NCBI GenBank assembly: GCA_026702845.1
Contig: JADCLS010000015.1
Location: 62,001 to 126,000, forward strand
Source: Candidatus Heimdallarchaeota archaeon
Lineage (GTDB): Archaea > Asgardarchaeota > Heimdallarchaeia > Heimdallarchaeales > Kariarchaeaceae
Reading direction: 5' to 3'
DNA: 64,000 nt
Shown: positions 25,414-34,849 of the stretch, in pieces
How the letters are laid out: every line of letters starts with the position of its first letter
Position numbering within the stretch: the stretch's first letter is position 1
Program-made: the position numbers and the translations under genes
Notes under the pieces: model-generated
Told to the model about the DNA's origin: nothing
What the model saw: the letters and a program-made list of their open reading frames with translations, nothing else
The model's database searches: none

Positions 25414-25671
25414 CTAGTCAATTTTCTGTTGCTTTCGAGCTACTTGCTGCTCCAAACGGTCCAGATGCACCATTACATCCAGCAACATCATATAAGTTAC
25501 CACAGCACGAGTATCGGGCCAGTTGAAGGTTGATGCAGGTGCAGCCATCTGTTGAATATCCTCATAGAGAGTTTTGTAGCGGTTAAGATCCACTTGACCA
25601 TGAAGCATCTTCATCATCTGTTCTCGGGTTTCTAGCAGACGCATTCTGAAAGTATTAACGGTTCTGCCCAT
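25414..25671 (-). CDS. Small helical protein of unknown function
   Basis: 85 residues: GRTVNTFRMRLLETREQMMK, RYKTLYEDIQQMAAPASTF and a C-terminal helix MMLLDVMVHLDRLEQQVARK. The order (GRT-x-T-[FY]-R start, an A-rich middle, a D-R-L-containing end) resembles short conserved hypothetical proteins known in other archaea, which I cannot name further. It ends 3 nt from the ACATGT promoter region of the RHH-like cluster. Confidence 0.65.
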   Translation of the reverse strand: MGRTVNTFRMRLLETREQMMKMLHGQVDLNRYKTLYEDIQQMAAPASTFNWPDTRAVVTYMMLLDVMVHLDRLEQQVARKQQKID

Positions 25672-26070
25672 AATTAGTATAGGGAAGCAACATAAAAAAC
25701 CTCATTGTTACCAGAGAGATACCCGAAAGTATTGAAGAAAACATCATCTTGAAACAAATAGTAAAAAAAGTCGTTCCAATTTTGGAATAAGTCCAATTAC
25801 AGATATTTTATTGTTTAAAACATATTAAAAAAATATGCAAATACTTCCAATTCTTGGACCCGTACAATAAACATCATCAATATCGTAGATTAATGAAGAA
25901 ATAGTTTATCAAAAATGTGCAAATACTTCATTGCTGAATTGTGACAATCCTGTGAAATGGTGATATTTTGACTTGAATATTATTTTAAGAAAATAGGAAA
26001 ATATTCGCGTATAGTAACGACTATCTGCAATAATTAGTTTATTTGATAAGTATTATTTGTTATTTATCAC
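25672..26070. other. Intergenic region, 399 bp, with a 17-bp repeat
   Basis: AT-rich spacer. A 17-bp direct repeat, AAATATGCAAATACTTC (25831-25847) and AAATGTGCAAATACTTC (25913-25929), differs at one base with 82-bp spacing; it may be a regulator site. No gene or structured RNA is apparent. Confidence 0.5.
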
Positions 26071-28935
26071 TTAGATAAGGTTGAGTATGAAGTTATTTAC
26101 AGGTTTCTCAAAAACAGGATCAATTGCAAAGGACACATCGACTGAGTCCATACTGAAGGATGATCCAATCAATCCTTGATAACTAACCTCAAGTGTATAT
26201 GAGCTAGTCACACCACTATAATAATTAACTCGAACAGCCCAAGTACCAGTCTGTGTAGCTGTGTATGATACTGTTTCTGGATTTCTGGTTGTGTATGCAC
26301 GAACTGCATATCCACTTGAAGAAGTGGGATCAGCACCGGGTGCATAGAGATAGAAATCAAGATCAGCAGAGGTAGACCAAGAGAGAACAATATCAATTGA
26401 TCCTGTAGCTGCAACATCAAAGTAGAAGATATCATCTCGTGCTGAAGAACTAACTGAACCAGTGAATGTATCAGTAACAGTACCAGTTGTTGGAGGAGTG
26501 GTTCCTCCAGTTCCTGGATGAGTGACCTCGAGTGAGAATGAGCTGGTCACACCACTGTAGTAATTGACACGAACTGCCCATGTTCCAGTTTGAGTGGCTG
26601 CGTAGCTTACTGTTTCAGGATTACTCAATGTGTAGGCCCTGACTACATAGCTGGAACCAGATGGATCAGTACCAGGAGCATAGAGATAGAAGTCAAGATC
26701 AGCAGAGGTAGACCATGAGAGCACAACATCAATATCTCCAGCTTCACCTACATCAAAGTAGAAGATAGCATTCTTGGAAGAAGAACTAACGGTACCGGTG
26801 AATGTCTCGGTGATTGGACCAGTGGGTGGTGTACTGCTATCAGTAGTTGCGGAAGCAGAGGATGATTGGCTACCAAGGTTTCCAGCTGCATCATAAGCTG
26901 CAACAGTATAGGTATAGGTTGTGCCTTCAGTTAGACCTGTGTCAGCATAACTTGTTCCTGTGACTGAGGTGAGGAAGGATCCTCCACGATAGATTCTATA
27001 CCCTGTAACACCGATATTATCAGATGCGGCATTCCAAGCCAGATTAATCTGATCTAGACCTGCTGATGTAGCTGTGAGACCAGTAACTTGACTGGGTGCA
27101 GTAGTATCAGGATCTGCAGAAGTTGTGGCAGATGCTGTGCTGGATTTTGTTCCTTCATTACCTGCAGCATCATAGGCAGATACTTGATAGGAGTAGGTTG
27201 TTGATCCTGTAAGGCCTGAGTCAGTGTAGCTAGTACCAGTTGTTGAGGTCAAGAATCCACCATTTCGATAGATATTGTATCCAGTCACACCTACATTATC
27301 ACTGGCAGAGGACCAGGATAAAGCAATTTGAGAATTACTTGTAGCACCAGCAGATAATCCAGTGACCTGTGAGGGGGCTTCGGTATCACCACCTGTTGAA
27401 GTACCAGGATAGGTTACCTCGAGTGTGTAACTGGTGGTGACACCGGAGTAGAGGTTTACCCTTATTGCATGAGTACCGATAGCAGATGTAGCAGCAGCTA
27501 GATTTTCTGGATTAGAAGTAGTATATGCACGAGCCATATACACACTAGAACTGCTTGTATCCTGTGTGGGAGAGTAGAGATACATATCAACATCAGCGGA
27601 TGTACCCCAGCTGAGGGTAGCGGATATATCACCAGTGTTGTCTACATTAAAGTAATGAACAACATTGGGTGAAGAGGAAGATACTGAACCAGTGAAGGTT
27701 TCAGTAGTTGTAGGTGGTGGTGGTGGAGGTGCAGCACCAGTGAGTGCACGATAGACATTTAGTCTACCCTCAGATACTGTTCTTCCACTCTGTGAGGATA
27801 TTAAATCAGCATTATCCATCAACTTTGCTTTTAGCTGTTCTGGAGATAGGCTGGGCTCATTAGCTAGAACTAGTGCAGCAGCACCTGAAACATGTGGTGT
27901 TGCCATAGATGTACCGGATATGGTATTATAGGTATTTGATGGCCAAGTAGAATAAATACTTGAACCAGGTGCAGCAATATCAACAGAGGTAGCCCCATAA
28001 TTTGAGAATGAAGACATACCATCTGCCGAGTCAGTAGATGCAACAGCAATCAGATTGCTGGAGGTGTAGGATGAGGGATAATGAGCAGTAGCATCATTGT
28101 TAGTTCCATCATTACCTGCTGCTGCTACGAATAAACCAGGGAAGGCATCGATGGCATCTTTGAGTGCCTGATCAAATCCTCCACCACCCCAAGAAGCTGA
28201 GATAATGTCAGCTCCCATCATTGTAGCATACTCGATTGCGGAGATAGCATCAGCAGTACTTCCTCCAGTTGAGGAAAGGAACTTGAGAGCCATTAGCTTA
28301 ACATTCCATGACACCCCAGCTACACCCATACCATTATTACCGACACCACCGATTGTACCAGCAACATGGGTACCATGATCATCAGAGGTGCCATCATAAT
28401 AGCTAGCATCATTATTGGCAAAATCCCAACCATTAATATCATCAACAAAACCATTATTGTCATCATCAATACCATTACCTGCAATCTCACCTGGATTAAC
28501 CCACTTATTGGCAGTTAGGTCAGGATGAGAGAGCTGTACGCCGGTATCAATTACAGCAACCACTACTGAGGAGGCATCAGTACGAATATCCCAAGCTTCT
28601 GGTGCTTGGATCTTATCCATGCCCCAAAGTTGACTGTAAGAGGCATCGTTTGGTATAGCCTCAATGGTATACTGTTCATTGTATTGCACTGATAAAACTC
28701 CGGGCAGTTTCTCAATGCTTCTCACCATAGAGGTGGGAACATTAACCACAACAGTAGGGATCAAAGAAAATGATCTCTCGATGTTAATACCCATGGATTC
28801 AAGAGTATCAAGAACGATATTATCGAATCCATCATAATTTACTAAAACTTGAACTGTAGGCTCCTGTGATACAATCACACCTGCAGTTGATAATAATACA
28901 AGGCCCATTACGGCCATGAATAATCTACTATTCAT
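26071..28935 (-). CDS. Secreted subtilisin-like serine protease with PPC and FN3 domains
   Basis: 954 residues. Signal peptide 1-23 (FMAVMGLVLLSTAGVIVSQ), an I9-like propeptide (25-95), then an S8 catalytic domain with Asp130 (VIDTGVQLSHPDL), His187 (DDHGTHVAGT), oxyanion Asn275 (AAAGND) and Ser343 (SGTSMATPHVSG). A poly-proline linker (403-408) leads to a pre-peptidase C domain, two fibronectin III domains (SQVTGL... GVTGY-IYR...), and two more PPC domains with YSGVTS..LEVTHPG ends. It should act outside the cell on proteins or peptides. The paired FN3 and PPC copies are similar at DNA level, pointing to internal duplication. No cell-wall anchor is visible. Confidence 0.95.
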   Translation of the reverse strand: MNSRLFMAVMGLVLLSTAGVIVSQEPTVQVLVNYDGFDNIVLDTLESMGINIERSFSLIPTVVVNVPTSMVRSIEKLPGVLSVQYNEQYTIEAIPNDASYSQLWGMDKIQAPEAWDIRTDASSVVVAVIDTGVQLSHPDLTANKWVNPGEIAGNGIDDDNNGFVDDINGWDFANNDASYYDGTSDDHGTHVAGTIGGVGNNGMGVAGVSWNVKLMALKFLSSTGGSTADAISAIEYATMMGADIISASWGGGGFDQALKDAIDAFPGLFVAAAGNDGTNNDATAHYPSSYTSSNLIAVASTDSADGMSSFSNYGATSVDIAAPGSSIYSTWPSNTYNTISGTSMATPHVSGAAALVLANEPSLSPEQLKAKLMDNADLISSQSGRTVSEGRLNVYRALTGAAPPPPPPTTTETFTGSVSSSSPNVVHYFNVDNTGDISATLSWGTSADVDMYLYSPTQDTSSSSVYMARAYTTSNPENLAAATSAIGTHAIRVNLYSGVTTSYTLEVTYPGTSTGGDTEAPSQVTGLSAGATSNSQIALSWSSASDNVGVTGYNIYRNGGFLTSTTGTSYTDSGLTGSTTYSYQVSAYDAAGNEGTKSSTASATTSADPDTTAPSQVTGLTATSAGLDQINLAWNAASDNIGVTGYRIYRGGSFLTSVTGTSYADTGLTEGTTYTYTVAAYDAAGNLGSQSSSASATTDSSTPPTGPITETFTGTVSSSSKNAIFYFDVGEAGDIDVVLSWSTSADLDFYLYAPGTDPSGSSYVVRAYTLSNPETVSYAATQTGTWAVRVNYYSGVTSSFSLEVTHPGTGGTTPPTTGTVTDTFTGSVSSSARDDIFYFDVAATGSIDIVLSWSTSADLDFYLYAPGADPTSSSGYAVRAYTTRNPETVSYTATQTGTWAVRVNYYSGVTSSYTLEVSYQGLIGSSFSMDSVDVSFAIDPVFEKPVNNFILNLI

Positions 28936-29217
28936 CTTATCACTTCATTAAGACCAAATTGCAAAATTATAAATTATTTGCATTTTTGTCTCACTAGTAA
29001 GTTACGGGAAAAAATATCGTATTTAAAAGTATGCCCTAAGTAAAGAAATTATGAAATGGTACGAAAATAGTAACTAAATCGTTCGATCTCATTATAGCCT
29101 TAATAGAAAGGTTTGAGAAATATCAACTGGCCTGAAAAATCGATCAATTGATCACTTAATAATGGCGGATAGTTTTACTAGATTGATTTGTCAAAAAATC
29201 GATCATAATATAATAAT

Positions 29218-29541
29218 TCAGCCTTCTGTAACCCGAGTTAATGTACGTTGTAATAAATCAGCATATTCAGCAAGAGCAGATAGACCTTGTGCGGTGATAC
29301 TGAGAACAGTCATTGGTTTAGAATCAACAAATTTCTTCTCCACGTAAATATATCCAGCATTGGATAGTTTGCTAATATGAGAGGATAAATTGCCAGAGGT
29401 TAATTTCAGTGCCATTTTGACTTCAGGAAAGATGGCATTGGGTCGAGGAGAGAGAAACATGAGAATTGCAAGCCTTGCAGGAGTGTGAATCACATCACTC
29501 AGCTGGATGATCTCTCTTAGATCATCGTTATTCTCTGACAC
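29218..29541 (-). CDS. Winged-helix transcriptional regulator
   Basis: 107 residues of the archaeal single-domain MarR/ArsR-like winged-helix family: VIHTPARLAILMFLS, the helix-turn-helix LKLTSGNLSSHISKLSNAGY, a wing YVEKKFVDSKPMTVLSIT and a dimerisation helix ALAEYADLLQRTL. It follows the membrane protein gene by 43 nt on the same strand, as with many regulators in this family that pair with a DUF-type membrane protein. Probably controls this pair. Confidence 0.85.
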   Translation of the reverse strand: MSENNDDLREIIQLSDVIHTPARLAILMFLSPRPNAIFPEVKMALKLTSGNLSSHISKLSNAGYIYVEKKFVDSKPMTVLSITAQGLSALAEYADLLQRTLTRVTEG

Positions 29542-29584
29542 GTTTGATCAATCACCTATCAATATTTATGACATACTCATGTCT

Positions 29585-30253
29585 CTATTCTAATTCGTCT
29601 ATTTTTTGATCTGATTTCATGTTAACAAAGAAGCTTATGAAATTAATCGTACCCAAACTTATTCCCATGATGAGCCCGAAATAGACAACAACTTCTGGAC
29701 TTATAATATAGTATAAGGCTATGCAGAGGATACTTGTAAAATAAGGGATACTCCAAATAAAATATCCTGGAATCTCATCCTCATGTTCTCCATTCTTACG
29801 GTTTTTTAGATCTAGAAACAAGAAGACTGAACCTATAAGAAAGATCAAAAATGGAGTCATAAAATCAATATTAATTATTACAAGATTAATAAGAATAACC
29901 GTTCCAATCAAGGTCACGACTAGCATTATCTTAAATGTACTCTCCAACATGAGTTTTGATTCTTTAAAACTAGTTTTACCCTCCTCTGTTACATAATCCC
30001 TCCCAAAATATTTCAAAGTAAGAGTGGAATATGTCATCCCAACGAACACTGCCCCAAACCACATTAAACTAGCCAAAAACTCCTCCCCCGATAACTTTAG
30101 AAGTAGATCTCCAAATCCAGCAAATAATAATACAAGACCCCATACTAAGGAAATGGAATCATCAATTTTCCTTTGCGTAGTAAGTTCATATGATTTGATA
30201 TTGTTAATAAATCCTAGAACTTCTCGGAGTTCATCAGCACGTAATTCTTCCAT
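29585..30253 (-). CDS. Six-helix membrane protein, partner of the regulator
   Basis: 222 residues: a soluble N-terminus (MEELRADELREVLGFINNI), then about six hydrophobic helices in pairs and a charged end. No enzyme motif is visible. Its coupling to a winged-helix regulator immediately downstream suggests a regulated membrane module; the substrate or signal is unknown. Confidence 0.75.
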   Translation of the reverse strand: MEELRADELREVLGFINNIKSYELTTQRKIDDSISLVWGLVLLFAGFGDLLLKLSGEEFLASLMWFGAVFVGMTYSTLTLKYFGRDYVTEEGKTSFKESKLMLESTFKIMLVVTLIGTVILINLVIINIDFMTPFLIFLIGSVFLFLDLKNRKNGEHEDEIPGYFIWSIPYFTSILCIALYYIISPEVVVYFGLIMGISLGTINFISFFVNMKSDQKIDELE

Positions 30254-30381
30254 ATTACAAGATAACTACATTTACTTATAAAGATAGACCAAGTTTGTGA
30301 CACAAACCTGTTCATGGTGTAAAGGAATTCACTGTACAACAAAGCAGGGAGTATATATTAATTGAATTCATATATTGATAC

Positions 30382-31281
30382 ATGCAACACATAATTACTG
30401 TCAATGATTTACAGAAAATCTACCCTAATGGTGTTGAAGCCATCAGTGGAATAGATCTGACCATTCAAAAGGGTGAGGTTTTTGGACTACTTGGCCCCAA
30501 TGGAGCAGGAAAATCAACTTTAATGAATATCCTGGTCGGATTACTTGAAGCCAGCAATGGAACCATAAGTATGGATCAAGATAGCAAAATGGGATATGTT
30601 CCACAGGATCTTGTCTTCTATGAGAACCTTACTGTTGAGGAGAATCTAGTACTTTTTGCACGGTGCGAGGGAATGATCAACTATAAGGATCGAGTGCAGG
30701 AACTCATGACTGTACTTGAACTAAAAGAGTTGAAAAAGAGAAGGGCAGGAAAAATGAGTGGTGGTCAGAAACGTCGGTTGAATATTGCCATCGGCATGAT
30801 CAATCAACCTGACATCCTCATTCTTGACGAACCTTCTGCAGGTATGGATCCCCAATCCAGAAATATTCTCTGGAAGCTAATCAATAAGCTTTCCGAGGAT
30901 ATGACCATCATATTGACCACTCACCTGATGGAGGTTGCTGATGCCCTCGCAGATCGAGTGGCTATCATAGACCAGGGAAGAGTGGTGGCCATTGGCACTC
31001 CTGAAGAACTCAAACAGGGCAATGGTGCTGAAACAACACTTGAAATCACACTCAAACATGATACGACTGCAATGATAATGGTTGGTGGAAAGGAGATTGA
31101 GGTTGTGAAGGGTAAAATCACCATGGAGGGACAATCAGAAGAGATCTTACCTGATGTATTAACAGCACTCAAAGAAAACTTTGGTGCACAATGCGTTGCA
31201 GGATTGCAACTTAAACAAAAAACCCTTGAGGATGTATTCATACAACTTACTGGATCACAACTAAGGGAGGAATCACCATGA
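30382..31281 (+). CDS. ABC-2 exporter ATP-binding protein
   Basis: 299 residues. Walker A GPNGAGKST at about 38, Q-loop YVPQDLVFYENLTVEENL, signature MSGGQKRRLN, Walker B ILILDEPSAGMDP and switch histidine TTHLMEVAD. A C-terminal extension (220-299) is typical of DrrA/NatA-type exporter ATPases. It drives the permease encoded next (4-nt ATGA overlap). A TATA element GTATATATT at 30351-30359 ends about 22 nt before the ATG, so the message is probably leaderless. The cargo, perhaps a drug, lipid or peptide, is unknown. Confidence 0.94.
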   Translation: MQHIITVNDLQKIYPNGVEAISGIDLTIQKGEVFGLLGPNGAGKSTLMNILVGLLEASNGTISMDQDSKMGYVPQDLVFYENLTVEENLVLFARCEGMINYKDRVQELMTVLELKELKKRRAGKMSGGQKRRLNIAIGMINQPDILILDEPSAGMDPQSRNILWKLINKLSEDMTIILTTHLMEVADALADRVAIIDQGRVVAIGTPEELKQGNGAETTLEITLKHDTTAMIMVGGKEIEVVKGKITMEGQSEEILPDVLTALKENFGAQCVAGLQLKQKTLEDVFIQLTGSQLREESP

Positions 31282-32408
31282 GCATAACAAACACATTACT
31301 ATTTTTCAAAGTACATTTTAAGAATCACATTACTTCCAAGACTGGCTTGCTGCTGGCTCTTGTATTTCCACTGGTCTTCATAGCCATTTTCGGGATAGCC
31401 TTCCAGGATGGGCCTGGTCAAACAACTATTGAGCTGGCTTTGCTCAATCAAGATACTGATGGAAATCTATCTGGTATCTATGTTAATGTGTTATCTGATG
31501 CAGAATTCGAGGATGGCACACCAATCTTCCATCTCAAATCAATTGAAGAAGAAACTTCTGTGGTAGAGGAACTACAAAAGAATGAACTGGCAGCTCTATT
31601 AATGATACCTGAGAATTTCACCATTTGCATCTCCCAGAATCAATCAATTGCTCTAACACTCAAGGGAGATATCACATCTGCAGATTTCAGTATTGCTAAT
31701 GCTGTTATCAATGATATTACCAATGCGTTCATGGGAAAAGCTGATAGCTCAGTAGTCACTGTGGTCTCAATCGCTGGTGAGGAAGAAGTATCCTTCTTCA
31801 ATCTCTTAGTTCCAGCCATGCTCATCTTTGCAATATTAAACAATCTTGGAACTGTGGCCACCAACTCATTGCAGGATGTGAAATCTGGAATACTTGATAG
31901 GTTGACTCTCACCAAGATGAAACCCTATGAATACCTTTCAGGACTCATCCTCTCTCAGTTGAGTATTGCATTCATGCAGATCCCAGTAGTATTTGGTGCA
32001 GCGATGCTATTTGGCTTCCCCATGTCCACCCAGGTATTCTATGCGGCAATCTTCATCGCATTCCTAGCAATTTCTGCAACAGCTATGGGGATAATACTTG
32101 CTACAATTTTCTCAGACCCCAACTCAGTTGGTGGGGCTGCAGGATTGATCAGTACAATGATGTTATTCCTTGCAGGTGCATTTGTACCTCTCCCCAACCC
32201 AGAATTAACCTCCAACTTCTTTGGTCATAAACTCCATCTCTTTGATGCTCTACCTGCAACTTCTGTACTGAATGGACTTAAGCAGTTACTGTTCTACAAT
32301 GCATCAATGGCGGATGTTATGTTTGAACTAAGTATGACAATTTTCGTCGGATTAGTTTTAATTGCCATCTCTATTACACTCTATACACGTAAATTCATAA
32401 GAAAATAA
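31278..32408 (+). CDS. ABC-2 exporter permease
   Basis: 376 residues with the ABC-2 layout: one N-terminal helix (TGLLLALVFPLVFIAIFGI), a large external loop of about 130 residues, then five helices starting at FFNLLVPAMLIFAILNNLG and including the coupling region LDRLTLTKMKPYEYLSG. It forms the membrane path for the ATPase encoded just upstream. A membrane protease gene follows on the opposite strand. Confidence 0.92.
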   Translation: MSITNTLLFFKVHFKNHITSKTGLLLALVFPLVFIAIFGIAFQDGPGQTTIELALLNQDTDGNLSGIYVNVLSDAEFEDGTPIFHLKSIEEETSVVEELQKNELAALLMIPENFTICISQNQSIALTLKGDITSADFSIANAVINDITNAFMGKADSSVVTVVSIAGEEEVSFFNLLVPAMLIFAILNNLGTVATNSLQDVKSGILDRLTLTKMKPYEYLSGLILSQLSIAFMQIPVVFGAAMLFGFPMSTQVFYAAIFIAFLAISATAMGIILATIFSDPNSVGGAAGLISTMMLFLAGAFVPLPNPELTSNFFGHKLHLFDALPATSVLNGLKQLLFYNASMADVMFELSMTIFVGLVLIAISITLYTRKFIRK

Positions 32409-32499
32409 CTTAGTTAAATTAAATTAGTAAGATAATGATAAGTTCAATTTTATTTTCGTTTTGTCAAATTTAATATTAATATCAAATCATTCTTTTTTA

Positions 32500-33351
32500 T
32501 TAATAAGCCTCATTTGGGGAATTATCTTTAGCTTTCAATTGTGGAATAATTTTTTGATCAAAGAAGAATTTCTTCTCCTTCATGATTAATAGAATAGCAA
32601 TAATTGAGAATGTGAGTGTCTGATATACCTTACTGGCCTCAGAGATGGCAAATATCTCAGCAGAAGCATTTGCGAAGAGATGATAGAAAATTGCAATCAA
32701 AACAGATCTCTCAGTCTTGAAATATATCCAATTGAAAACTATCGTTAGTGGGAGGATTGATAGGAAGTAATTGATTGCTAGCCAGGGGGATTCTACCCAT
32801 AATTCATGATGATAGAAACCATTTACAAAGAATAGGGGAAGGTGCCACAAAGACCAGAAGATCCAGTGCTTGATACTTGTCATGAAAAGGTTATTCTGGG
32901 ATCGTAGGGAGTCAACTCCATATCCTCTCCATCCAACTTCCTCAAAGATGGAAGCAATGAAAGGAATAAGCATGGCAGAGATGAAAGAAGCAGACATAGC
33001 AAGCTGGCTTTGATCTCCACCGAAGGCAATAGAAAGCAAGACTGCAAGGAAGAAGCTGAGAGGTAAGGTAACTACGGTAATGGTAAGAACTTGAGGATTA
33101 CTTAATCCCTTGAGTGAAAATAATCGTTTCTTGAAGTCCTTCTTGAGTTCAGGATTTCCAGATCTACTGAACATCATTAGTGAGACAAACATAGGTATGA
33201 ATATGCCCAGTACAATGAGCAATAATGCGATACCTTCTGTGGCCTTTTCATAGCTGAGATATGCCGAGGCAAAGCCTAGGATCCAAGTAAGAATAATTGT
33301 TCGGAGATAATATTTAGTGGGTTCGTATTTGTGGTTTGGTAGTTGTAACAT
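32500..33351 (-). CDS. CPBP-family intramembrane metalloprotease
   Basis: 283 residues, about eight helices. Motif 1 EEVGWRG (Glu137, Glu138, Arg142), motif 2 FWSLWHLPLFF (His170) and motif 3 FYHLFANASAEI give the usual CAAX/bacteriocin-processing protease active site. Family members process prenylated proteins or peptides, or have immunity roles. Here it lies between an ABC-2 exporter and a wHTH regulator, divergent from the latter and sharing a promoter region with a palindrome at 33411-33425, so it may be regulated by it. Confidence 0.9.
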   Translation of the reverse strand: MLQLPNHKYEPTKYYLRTIILTWILGFASAYLSYEKATEGIALLLIVLGIFIPMFVSLMMFSRSGNPELKKDFKKRLFSLKGLSNPQVLTITVVTLPLSFFLAVLLSIAFGGDQSQLAMSASFISAMLIPFIASIFEEVGWRGYGVDSLRSQNNLFMTSIKHWIFWSLWHLPLFFVNGFYHHELWVESPWLAINYFLSILPLTIVFNWIYFKTERSVLIAIFYHLFANASAEIFAISEASKVYQTLTFSIIAILLIMKEKKFFFDQKIIPQLKAKDNSPNEAY

Positions 33352-33410
33352 TATAATTCACCTTTTATGTCTGTCCATACTCGAATACACCGTAGTTATT
33401 TTTCGGGTGC

Positions 33411-33425
33411 GTTCAAAATATGAAC
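33411..33425. promoter_or_regulatory. GTTCA-N5-TGAAC palindrome between protease and regulator
   Basis: GTTCAAAATATGAAC is a perfect 5-bp inverted repeat with 5-bp centre, in the divergent promoter region. A half-related site, TTTGAACACAAA, recurs at 33507-33518 beside the regulator's TATA element; ATGAACACAAA also follows the palindrome. It is a good candidate operator of the regulator at 33528. Confidence 0.5.
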
Positions 33426-33527
33426 ACAAACAAATTATATATTGCAGTCCAAATATATAAACATTTTTCAACCATTCATAGTAAGTTATTCCGATTGCTT
33501 TTAATATTTGAACACAAAAGTAGAAGT

Positions 33528-34424
33528 ATGGAAAATATTGTTCAAGAGCTCGAGAAACTAGGAATTACTGGAGACATGCTCAAGATGCTCGAAGAGCAGG
33601 GCTTTTCAGCAGAAATCCTCTGGGAACTTGTGAAACTCGGGATAACACCTGACAATATCGAGGAAAAGATGTTATCACTCATGGATAATGGTACTCTTGT
33701 TGGCATTGTCATGACATTAAACATGTATAAATCTCTTAGTGCACCAGAGATCTCCAAGATCATGGGAATTAAAAAAACAACTCTGCATAATTATCTTAAT
33801 CATCTGGAAGAAGATAAATACATACAGATGGATGAGGAGAGATCACATGATGAGTGGAAGAAGCTAGGAGCCAGGGCAAGAAAATATTATCAACCCACCA
33901 TATTATCTAAAATAGTATTTGATCAGTATAGCAATATGACTGATTCATTTGAAGATATACGTAACCAAATAGATGAATTACCGGAAATACTATCACAAGA
34001 GGGAGGGAGAGAGGCCAAGATGGTAGCACAGATCCAAAGCCTGGCAAAGGAACCCATGAATCTTGAGGGGTTTGTCAATATGGCAAGTCAGATGAATAAT
34101 GCCATAATGAATATCTCTTACCAAGAACTAAGCAAATTAATAGTAAAAGCAAGGAAAGGGGCAACAGAAGAAGAATTAACTCAGGCTGTAAAAAAATCCA
34201 TATTCTCCTCAAAAACAGCGATTAATATTCATCCTTTCTTCATAGATCTCTATACCAATGATCAGGCCGTTGAGTACCTGAAAACCTTCTGGCAGTTCCA
34301 ACTTGATATTACCAAAATGAAGGAGAGATTTGATGAAGAGAATAAGAAAAATGGGTACAAGGGTCATAGAGATACCCAGTATATGTTTACATTCTCTGCC
34401 CCAGTAAGAACAGGTGATGATTAA
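33528..34424 (+). CDS. Winged-helix regulator with long C-terminal sensor region
   Basis: 298 residues from ATG 33528; TTTAATAT at 33500-33507 ends 21 nt before it. The first 50 residues are helical (ELEKLGITGDMLKMLEEQGF), then a winged helix: LNMYKSLSAPEISKIMGIKK and TLHNYLNHLEEDKYIQM with a wing to YYQPTILSK. The remainder (120-298) is mostly helical and may sense a ligand. It precedes the FtsX-type exporter by 417 bp and may control both that operon and the divergent CPBP protease. Confidence 0.75.
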   Translation: MENIVQELEKLGITGDMLKMLEEQGFSAEILWELVKLGITPDNIEEKMLSLMDNGTLVGIVMTLNMYKSLSAPEISKIMGIKKTTLHNYLNHLEEDKYIQMDEERSHDEWKKLGARARKYYQPTILSKIVFDQYSNMTDSFEDIRNQIDELPEILSQEGGREAKMVAQIQSLAKEPMNLEGFVNMASQMNNAIMNISYQELSKLIVKARKGATEEELTQAVKKSIFSSKTAINIHPFFIDLYTNDQAVEYLKTFWQFQLDITKMKERFDEENKKNGYKGHRDTQYMFTFSAPVRTGDD

Positions 34425-34624
34425 TACTCAATGGAACATCCAAAATTATCTAGATCTCAATTAATTGGATGTGATTAATTTCCTACCTTTCGATAGCAAT
34501 AGTGATATGAACCATATATTGATCAAAATATAACAATAATTTATAAAAAACTAGTGCTTCGAATATCCGAAAAACATCGCAAAGTAAAATCAGGAAGGCC
34601 TATACTATTATATATTCAATAACT

Positions 34625-34667
34625 AATTTTTGTTACCTAAGAAGTGAGAACAAAAATAACAAAAATT
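34625..34667. promoter_or_regulatory. 11-bp inverted repeat upstream of the FtsX-type exporter
   Basis: AATTTTTGTTA (34625-34635) and TAACAAAAATT (34657-34667) form a perfect 11-bp inverted repeat with a 21-bp spacer, 33 bp upstream of the TATA element at 34700-34707. TTGTTACC is also directly repeated. It is a plausible operator for the exporter operon. Confidence 0.5.
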
Positions 34668-34729
34668 GTTACCCTATCGAAGGGAACATATCAAGAATAT
34701 TTATATAGAATGATTGAGAAGTATAATCT

Positions 34730-34849
34730 ATGCGAGTTAAGACGAATACGACTAACCGAAATCCCATGAAAAGGGATAGAAAACTGGAACAACCTTCTAA
34801 AAAGGCCTATGGATATAGGAGAGGCCTTGGAGTGATGATTTATGTTTAG
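34730..34849 (+). CDS. Possible 39-residue basic leader peptide
   Basis: ATG 34730 lies 23 nt after TTTATATA (34700-34707), so the exporter mRNA would start at or near this ATG. The frame encodes 39 residues (MRVKTNTTNRNPMKRDRK...), strongly basic, and its TAG overlaps the ATG of the permease at 34842 by 8 nt. It may couple translation to the permease or act as an attenuator. A hairpin, AAGGCC...GGCCTT at about 34800-34827, lies within it. It may instead be just an untranslated leader. Confidence 0.4.
   Translation: MRVKTNTTNRNPMKRDRKLEQPSKKAYGYRRGLGVMIYV

Noticed and set aside
26071..28935. Internal DNA repeats in the protease considered as mobile or recombination sites
   Set aside because: They correspond to duplicated PPC and FN3 protein domains kept in frame.
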